Part shown: piece by piece, positions 57,501 to 64,000 of the stretch | How positions within the stretch are numbered: the first letter of the stretch is position 1 | How the letters are laid out: every line of letters begins with the position of its first letter | Source of the DNA: Nelumbo lutea | Taxonomy: Eukaryota > Streptophyta > Magnoliopsida > Proteales > Nelumbonaceae | Direction: 5' to 3' | DNA length: 64,000 nucleotides | Assembly (NCBI GenBank): GCA_022828595.1 | Contig: JAKGHH010000005.1 | Span: forward strand, 25,432,193-25,496,192 | Position numbers and translations under genes: made by a program | Notes under the pieces: model-generated | What the model saw: the letters and a program-made list of their open reading frames with translations, nothing else | Database searches by the model: none | Told to the model about the DNA's origin: nothing

Positions 57501-59338
57501 CTACAAATGTACGTCTCCGATCATTTTCTTCTCGAATTTTTTGATTGTATCCGCCAGCTTCTTCATGTTATCGTCGTAAACATATGGAAGCTTGTCCACC
57601 CACGTAACATTATTCTTCGCTGAAATGGGGAGAAACTCCCGGCACGGCTCCCCTTCTAGTGATATCGAGTTGTGGTAGTGGTAGTATCGGATTTTTGTTT
57701 CCGTCTTGTGTAGTGTTTTTCCGATGACGTTCTCTGACATGTGGACGCCTGTAGAGTATGCGTTCTTTGCCTGAATCGCGTATTTCCGATCTCTCCGGAT
57801 TCCGGTACGCGATTCTCGGAAAATCAGCTTCTCGAATCCCCATTGTCTGAAAATTCACAGCAATTTTTTTATTAAAATAAACCCAATTTTAACTGTTAAT
57901 CCAAACTCTCATCCAGCCACCAATTCTCCCCCATAATTTCCCTCCCCTCCTTCCCGTGCAAAAATTAAAATATCCTGCAAATTTCGTCTTTGCATCTAAC
58001 CAATATTCCATTTTAGGCAACGCAAAGAAAGAAAAACAAAAATCCGTCTAGAATCCCGGAATTAATTCTTCAAAATGCCCACAAAAATTCTGGCCTGTTA
58101 ATGAATGCAGTGCCGACACACAAATAACAATAATCCTGTGTCGAAAAAGAAAAAGAAATCTTTCTGCGTCGGCAAGTTTGTTTTGAAGAGCTTTACCAAA
58201 CTAAAAAAAAAAAAAAACACTTGTTTTGAGTAGTGGGAGGTGCTTACCTTGAATAATCCTGTGTCGAATCATTTAAGCAGAGCGAACTCGACATGGGATT
58301 CTGCTCAATCGTGAACTGGGTATAATTGGAAAATTCCTCCAATACTGATTCTAACGTGTTCCCGTCCGGTAAATATATATATTCGTCCACATCGAAGTAA
58401 AATGTCCAATTCGCAGCGTAGCGGTAACGGTGCAAACAGTCATTCACCACCAAGAACTGGTTATAGTAATACCCGTCAAACTCCGCCTGAGCCCTAATGT
58501 CTTGCACCGTCGCCCGCCCGGTTCGCACCCATGGCTCTAGCGCCGCCCTCACCTCTGGTTGGACTCCTCCCGCATCATGAAACACGAAATGCGAGCTCGG
58601 TCCGAAGAACCACGCATGGTATGCCATCCACTCCCGTATCCTCGTGGCACTCAGGTTCCCGTATAACGAAGATCCACAATACAAATACTCGTACTTATAG
58701 GGAGGACGATACCTGGTTTCGTCATACGCCCCGGGTTCTTCCTCCAAAGCTATGATCTTCTCATACCTCTTTGGCGATTCCCCGTAATAGGCGTACACCA
58801 CGAGCTTTCCACCGGTGTTGTCCTCGTTAGGGTTGACAGAGAATGTACAGTTCACGACGACGACCGTATATACGCGACCGTAGCCCCAATCGGGTAGCAT
58901 TTTATACGCCTTGGCTTTGAGAGACGGTGAGGAACGGTTGTTGGAGATCCACTCGCATTTGTACCAAGGACGACCGTATACGTGGAGGGGCTTGGAGGCG
59001 AGGCCGACGATGGCGAAGGTCCGAGGGCCGCCGCGGTAGGCTCCCATCTGGACAAATAGAGAGGCCGCGTTGCCGTAGGCGTAGAAGAGACGCTTGTTTG
59101 GGTCGGTGTTGGGTACGGGCCCTGCTGCAGAGAGTTTTTTCTCAGGAAAGCGGGTGGAAGCATCCGGTGGAGTTGTAGTGGCGGAGAGAAGGTTGTCGTA
59201 GTAGGGTTGGAGATTCCAGATGGCCATGACCAAGGTTACGGCAAGCAATGTAGCGACCAAGGGCTTAGTTTCAAAACAGAAGGAAAATTTTCCGGCTGAA
59301 ATGCCGGAGACGGACGCCGGTGCTCCCTCCTTCCTCAT
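57501..59338 (-). CDS. GALS1: Beta-1,4-galactan synthase (GALS, GT92)
   Basis: Two exons on the minus strand, 59338-58248 and 57846-57501, joined by a phase-2 GT-AG intron of 401 bases. The product is 478 residues. GALS enzymes are Golgi type II membrane proteins. They add beta-1,4-linked galactose from UDP-galactose to galactan side chains of pectic rhamnogalacturonan I. A short cytosolic N-terminus precedes a signal-anchor helix at about residues 26-43 (PLVATLLAVTLVMAIWNL). The catalytic GT92 (formerly DUF23) domain includes YCGSSLYGNLSATRIREWMAYH, HDAGGV and the metal/nucleotide-sugar motif DVD at 316-318 (FYFDVDEYIYLPDG). Exon 2 adds QWGFEKLIFRESRTGIRRDRK, then NVIGKTLHKTETKIRYYHYH and LPYVYDDNMKK. 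Length and the single intron fit Arabidopsis GALS1-3. GALS1 rather than GALS2/3 is the closest by eye; the paralogue is not certain. Confidence 0.9.
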
Positions 59339-59507
59339 GGAGTTCCGACGGAATTTGGTCCTATCGGAGGTCTCAACTCCAAGTACTGCAGCGCAGCGCT
59401 GGGGGTGACTGTCAGGCGGACAGAAGAGACAGACAGCGCGTTTGAGTGGTGTTTGCTTTTAATATCTGGCCTAGGGCCTTGGGCGGGTTATTTTGTGATA
59501 ATCTGCT

Positions 59508-59519
59508 TTTATATATAAA
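59508..59519 (-). promoter_or_regulatory. TATA box of GALS1
   Basis: tttatatataaa on the minus strand, about 170 bases before the ATG, would give a leader of roughly 140 bases. It is the only good TATA near the gene start. Confidence 0.5.
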
Positions 59520-60177
59520 TGGACTTCGGTCTAGTTAAAATCACGGAAGTGCCACTGTAGATTTGGAATCTCGGTAAGTGGTAAGGGCCGTAATAATTTT
59601 GTGAAAAAATTTAATGTCTTGTTGGGCGATGGGTCTCAGACTCTCAGTTCTCACTCCCACAGACACTTACATTTTGTGCAAAATTTTTTGATAGAACAAG
59701 ACATTAAATTTTTTTCGTGGGTTTATTAAAACCTATTGTGCCAGTCAAATCATTGAAACAGCAGTACAGCACTATGAAGTATGAATCATCGCTCGAAGCC
59801 TCGAAGGAAGCAAGAAATAAAAGAGGTTTTGTTGCAATTCATGTATAAAAACATTAATTTGTAAAATCAGGATGGAAATTGAGGCCTTTTACATGGTTTT
59901 TTTTTTCTTTGTGGCTTTTATAGTTTAATAGATTTATTACATCATTTCTATCAATTAAATTATATATTCGTTATTGCTGATTATTGATTTTATCAAATAA
60001 TTTATTACATATATAAATAGAAATTCATCACATCCACGGATACGGATGTTAGACAGCAAGAATCAGCCTGCATTGGCCAATGTTGTATGGTATGAATATC
60101 CGATAATTAGTGGCTGATACTGTAAATAGGCTCTATTGGGCTTTTTAATCATCCAAACAGTTTCAACGGTTAGGTAG
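59520..60177. other. GALS1 upstream flank, no gene seen
   Basis: AT-rich; the phrase acattaaatttttt occurs in opposite orientations at about 59608 and 59704. No gene recognised. Confidence 0.45.
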
Positions 60178-60572
60178 TAGGGATGTAAATGGATTTGATT
60201 GGATTTGAATCAGATATATTCAAATTTGAATTTGAATATAAACTGATCTAAAGATTTGATAGGATTCAATTTGAATTCGAATCATATTGATAAATTCGAT
60301 TTAATCTGATTTAACTTATTTTCTTTAAAAATTAATAAATTATTAAAAGAAAAATAAAATACACTAATTCAAATAAAATAAAAACAAAAAAAATATAGAT
60401 ATTTTTTAATTATTTTCATCATATATGTGTTTTTATAAAAAAAAATCATATTATATCAAATCAGATAAAAATGATCCAAATGTAATCCAATTTCTAATCA
60501 AATCTTATTATCCGAAGATCCGAATTCGACGAAATAAAATCGAATCTCAAATAATCATCCGACACCACTACT
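60178..60572. mobile_element. Probable hAT-like MITE
   Basis: Begins gtagggatgtaaatggattt. It ends as the approximate inverse (..aataatcatccgacaccactac) and has gaatttgaat-type inverted words throughout. Imperfect flanks taggtagt/ctggtaga could be an aged duplication. Confidence 0.5.
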
Positions 60573-61984
60573 GGTAGATAGGCCTAACTAATTGCCTAAA
60601 GGCGGACCCGTAAATAAGTAAACATGAGATGCTTTGAGTTTGAGTAGCGAGTAGTGGAAGGGGGAGGGGAAACTGGAAAGAAAATTCCACCTTTCAAGAC
60701 TTTGAGAGTTGAGAGCAGGTGGGAGTAGAAGATGTAATATTGGGAAACAAGTAAGGGTTTTGTGGTATCTTTTTATCATGAGGTTGGGGCCACTGAAGCT
60801 GAAATTATTGATGGTCTGACACTTGCCACTCCGACAGCAAATTTTGTTGGAAATTGCGGTAAGAAAAATTAAATATAAAATTGGAGTCCAGTTTTTAATA
60901 TTTGCAGCCAAATGTTACAATATATAATACAATACGTGAAATCGTGAACGATAGATGATAGTGTTCTCACTTGTCAAGTGTTTTGTCGTTTTTCCCGAAT
61001 GATTGCCGTCGTTACTTGCTCCTGGTGTTTCCGTGATTTATGAATTTCTCAATCTTTTGCTCTCTATTCTAGATAAATGAAGATGAAGGATAATAATAAT
61101 AATAATAATAAGATAAAGATAATAGAGAGCACTCCCTTCCTTCTGCCAAATGACAATTAACTAGTATAGGAGGTCAGTTAGCATCCCTCTCCAGTCCCCC
61201 ACCGACACAAGTCACCCAACTGTAGCCTATTACTATTTCTATTCGCTAGGTTAAAACTTTAAGGAAAGCCGTGAAGACAGTACAGTACATTCAAGACTAG
61301 TGAGAGCAACTGACCAAACTACCTTTACGTACACCAGCATATATAGCAATTAGTATTTGGTTTATTCAAATTATTAGTTTATAACTGAAATTTTAAAAGA
61401 CGAAAAACCCATTAAGATAAAATTAACAAATGTGTGTAATTTGACCATGTATGCATGTTATTATAATCATCATACAATATTAGAAAAATGTGTTGATACT
61501 ATAATTGGTTGTTTTTCCAATCATCTCTTTTTCATTTAAACTTTATTTTCTATTCATTTCGAAGCTGTCGGCAACGTTCCAAACTAGTTTATACGGCTAA
61601 GGTGGGCGCCCGTCACTCATTTTTCTTTTCTTTTCATTTTCATTAAATAAAACACCAGAATACAACAGCTCATAATTTAACGAGCGAAGCGCTTGTCAAC
61701 CACATAATAACAACTCAATTACTCGAAAATCTGCATTTTCTTGTTTGTATCAATGCCAGCATAACAACCATACAAGTATGGTTGCTATTTCTCTTTAATT
61801 TCATAATAGTACTTTGTTTTTTTCTATTTTCTGTGAAAAGGAATCAACCGACTAACGGGCAAGCAATTTTTTGGACCTTTAATTTTCTTAAGCCAATAAA
61901 ATCAAAATTTAATGAATGAGGTTTACACGACCGTGGAGTCCACATAGAATTAAGAAAACGCCAGGGTCGATGAGGCGACCATAT
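60573..61984. other. Intergenic, no gene seen
   Basis: Holds an (ATA)n run at 61091-61111. The 107-codon minus-strand frame at 60588-60911 has no family motif. Confidence 0.45.
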
Positions 61985-62185
61985 ATCAACCTGATTTGAT
62001 TTATAATCAACCATACTTATTGAGGTTGGCGATGAATAAATATAATCAACATAGAATTAATGTAGCCAATCCGAATTGATTTGCAATCAAACATTCTTTT
62101 TGGCGTTGGCGATTAATAATGCAATCAACATAGAATTAATGTAATTAACCTGATTTGATTTATTGTTGGTGATGAATAATGCAAG
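61985..62185. repeat. 79-bp tandem repeat, ~2.5 units
   Basis: The block atcaacatagaattaatgta occurs with a spacing of 79 bases (catagaatta at 62050 and 62129). Each copy is preceded by (c/g)atttgattt(a/g)..atcaa and (t/g)gcg(t/g)tggcgat(g/t)aataa. A third, shortened unit follows at 62140-62185. Confidence 0.8.
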
Positions 62186-62558
62186 CTGGCATTGGCAAAG
62201 GCCCAAGGCCAAGAGATCAAATCAGCCTCCTATAACATTGCTTCATACAATGTCATCTTCGCCGTCTATTGAAAACATCTCTCATCAGTGCTATCAGGTA
62301 CCGGGATCCCAGGCCTCAGAGTCCAGAGACAGTACGTAGAAACTCCGCCCCAAAATAACCATACTTCACGGACACGGACGAGTGCACGCCCCAGCTCGCT
62401 CAGTTGTTGTTCGTGGGTGGGCTATGGGCTATGGGCCAATGGGTGGATCGTCATCATCCAACACACCATGTGGAACAACTGTATCAACCCAGACCTTTCC
62501 CAACATAGTTCAGCGAGTATTCTGTTTTTCTTTTTTTCTTTATTAATATGCTATTATG

Positions 62559-62696
62559 GAGTTCAAATCAGATAGCCCCTCACAAGATAGTCCTCTGACG
62601 ATAATATCAGATATGATAATATCATCATTGAGAGATATTCCTAATATAAGGAGGAAATGTGCTGTAGGACAATCTTGTGGGGGCTGATTTGATCTC
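62559..62696. mobile_element. hAT-like MITE, second copy
   Basis: Left gagttcaaatcag..cccctcacaagat; right atcttgtgggggctgatttgatctc, inverted. Same family as 3167-3348, including the core gataatatcag.tatgataatatcatc. It is flanked by a longer near-identical duplication of about 45 bases (62514-62558 and 62706-62749). Confidence 0.75.
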
Positions 62697-64000
62697 GATA
62701 TTATCCGAGTATTCTATTTTTTTTTTTTTTTATTTACTATGCTATCATGTAATTTGAGGTGATTTCACTTTAATACCCCATTACAGTGGGTAGTAAAATT
62801 ATCAAAATGCCCTTTACTCTTATATACAATCAAATACATTTATAGACCTATATACAAATTAGTCTATTTCATATGCTGGCAGATGAGGAGCATGGAGTGC
62901 CCTCGTATTTGGCAGGTCATTGAAAACTTAGTCCCTTTCACATGCCACCTATATCAAGGGGACTCATTTCCTTTCATCCCGGGTCAAGGAATTCTTCACT
63001 ATGATTTCAAAATGGCATCAAGGCATCTTCGAGAGGAAGTAGATTGGGATGAGATTTTTAGTATATGTTTGGAATCGATGCTACAGTTGCAGTTGTGAAT
63101 TGGAAGTATCATTTTCTCATAAAATGGTGTCTTTTATTTGTTTGTAATTGTTGCTGCCAGGTAGGATGTTTCTTGGAGTAACAATAAATTTTTCTATTTG
63201 GTACCAATGCTCCAGGAAAAATTTTTTGTACTTCTACCCATTATCCAATGCTATATCACTGCCAAATCATTGTCCTTATTGGCAGCAACGAGTTGCAGCT
63301 CCAAGAAATGCTAAATTTGGCGTTGCTCCAAACCATGCCTTCCTGATTTCTAAGATGTGGCTTGAAGCATCGTTTTCTATGGAAAAACGGTTCCAAATAG
63401 ATGATTGTTCCCTGGAGCACCATTTTTTTCTATGTGGCGCTGGTGTGGTGTCGTTGTTCCAGGAAACGGCAATGATGCCAAACAACCACTTAGGTTCTGC
63501 CCACCACTAATTTGGTTTAATCTCAAAAGAAGACAATGAAAAGTGTTTCTTTTAAAAGGTAATTTTGGGATTTTGAAAGTTTCAAGTCACATGTGACATC
63601 ACATGCATTAGACAATTGATGGAGTACTAACAACAGACGCTAAAGTGGTAATTTTCAGGAGTTCAAATACTATATTGGTACATTTTAAAATTTGGGTACT
63701 AATGTAAGATTATCCTTAATGTATAGTGTATTAATCTGCAATTTATCCTTTTTTGGTAAAATATAAAAATATTTTACACCAATCAAGATTTTCATGAAAT
63801 ATTCAAATTTGGTTCATGAAAAGCTTGATTCAATTTAGTCTAAACTAAGCTTCATACTGAACTCAAACCCAATATATAGGCTTATCTGCTATTTGAGCTG
63901 AACTTGAATCCAATGAAACTCGGCTTGTGAAATTTACAATTTTAATTGAACTCATATTATGTATAATATTTTTGCTATTTATATGTATAAATTTTAATTT
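62697..64000. other. Intergenic with MITE remnants
   Basis: No gene was recognised in the open frames at 62883-63098 and 63148-63510. Phrases in the latter (tggtaccaatgctccagga, ccaaatagatgattgttccctggagca) form a rough inverted pair, suggesting a MITE. From about 63790 to the edge there is another element rich in gcttgattcaa/actcggcttg words, similar in style to 25257-25536 and cut by the window end. Confidence 0.45.

Noticed and set aside
57225..57623. 132-codon plus-strand frame
   Set aside because: Antisense to the last exon and 3' flank of the galactan synthase; no motif.
58852..59178. Overlapping frames of 83-103 codons within the galactan synthase
   Set aside because: Shadows of GALS1 exon 1 in other frames.
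60588..60911. 107-codon minus-strand frame starting with a hydrophobic segment
   Set aside because: The start looks like a signal peptide, but there is no family motif, promoter or splice context; AT-rich sequence gives such frames by chance.
1..64000. CRISPR arrays, operons, attachment sites, plasmid or phage systems
   Set aside because: Nothing of the kind; repeats here are minisatellites, LTRs and MITEs of a plant nuclear genome.
1..64000. tRNA, rRNA, organelle-derived inserts or microRNA genes
   Set aside because: None recognised by eye. A tRNAscan-SE run and a search against plastid and mitochondrial genomes would be decisive.

Overview
The window is nuclear DNA of an angiosperm, most likely a woody dicot with a repeat-rich genome. 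The evidence is genes split by GT-AG introns, plant-only protein families (PLATZ, PADRE/DUF4228, GALS, LONGIFOLIA), plant Ty3/gypsy and Ty1/copia elements, LINEs, and many hAT- and Mutator-like MITEs. The species cannot be named from the sequence alone.

Four apparently intact protein-coding genes fill only a small part of the 64 kb. (1) A three-exon 2-oxoglutarate/Fe(II) dioxygenase of the DAO (auxin oxidation) type lies at 13900-17492 (+). (2) An intronless PADRE/DUF4228 protein with an N-myristoylation-type start lies at 23403-23993 (-). (3) A three-exon PLATZ zinc-binding transcription factor lies at 36326-37879 (-). (4) A two-exon beta-1,4-galactan synthase (GALS1 type, GT92) lies at 57501-59338 (-). 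A fifth locus, 19950-21140 (-), is a truncated and frame-broken copy of a LONGIFOLIA/TRM gene. The genes are unrelated in function and do not form a cluster or pathway.

Region by region: 1-1603 is the 5' end of a Ty3/gypsy element on the minus strand, with LTR, primer site and an open gag frame that runs off the left edge. 2.4-3.9 kb is a decayed LINE carrying a MITE. 5.4-12.8 kb is a nest of non-autonomous gypsy-type LTR elements, a solo LTR and a broken copia fragment. 12.8-17.5 kb is the DAO gene, with a 1-kb Mutator-like element in intron 2. 18.7-21.1 kb holds a TIR element and the LONGIFOLIA pseudogene. 23.4-24.0 kb is the PADRE gene. 25-33.7 kb is a MITE/foldback zone in which one hAT-like element was hit by two LTR elements, each now a solo LTR with a 5-bp target duplication. 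36.3-38.4 kb is PLATZ. 39.3-48.1 kb is LTR-retrotransposon sequence, including a 2.25-kb solo LTR. 49.1-49.8 kb is another solo LTR. 50.4-52.1 kb is extremely AT-rich degenerate repeat. 52-56 kb is a run of MITEs. 57.5-59.5 kb is GALS1. The rest is intergenic with MITE remnants and a 79-bp tandem repeat.

I found no new biochemical system. The most informative signals are structural: five solo LTRs with readable target duplications, minisatellites inside the LTRs, a filler-DNA junction between an LTR and a copia fragment, and the LONGIFOLIA pseudogene. No computation was run. Boundaries, alignments and family names come from reading by eye.
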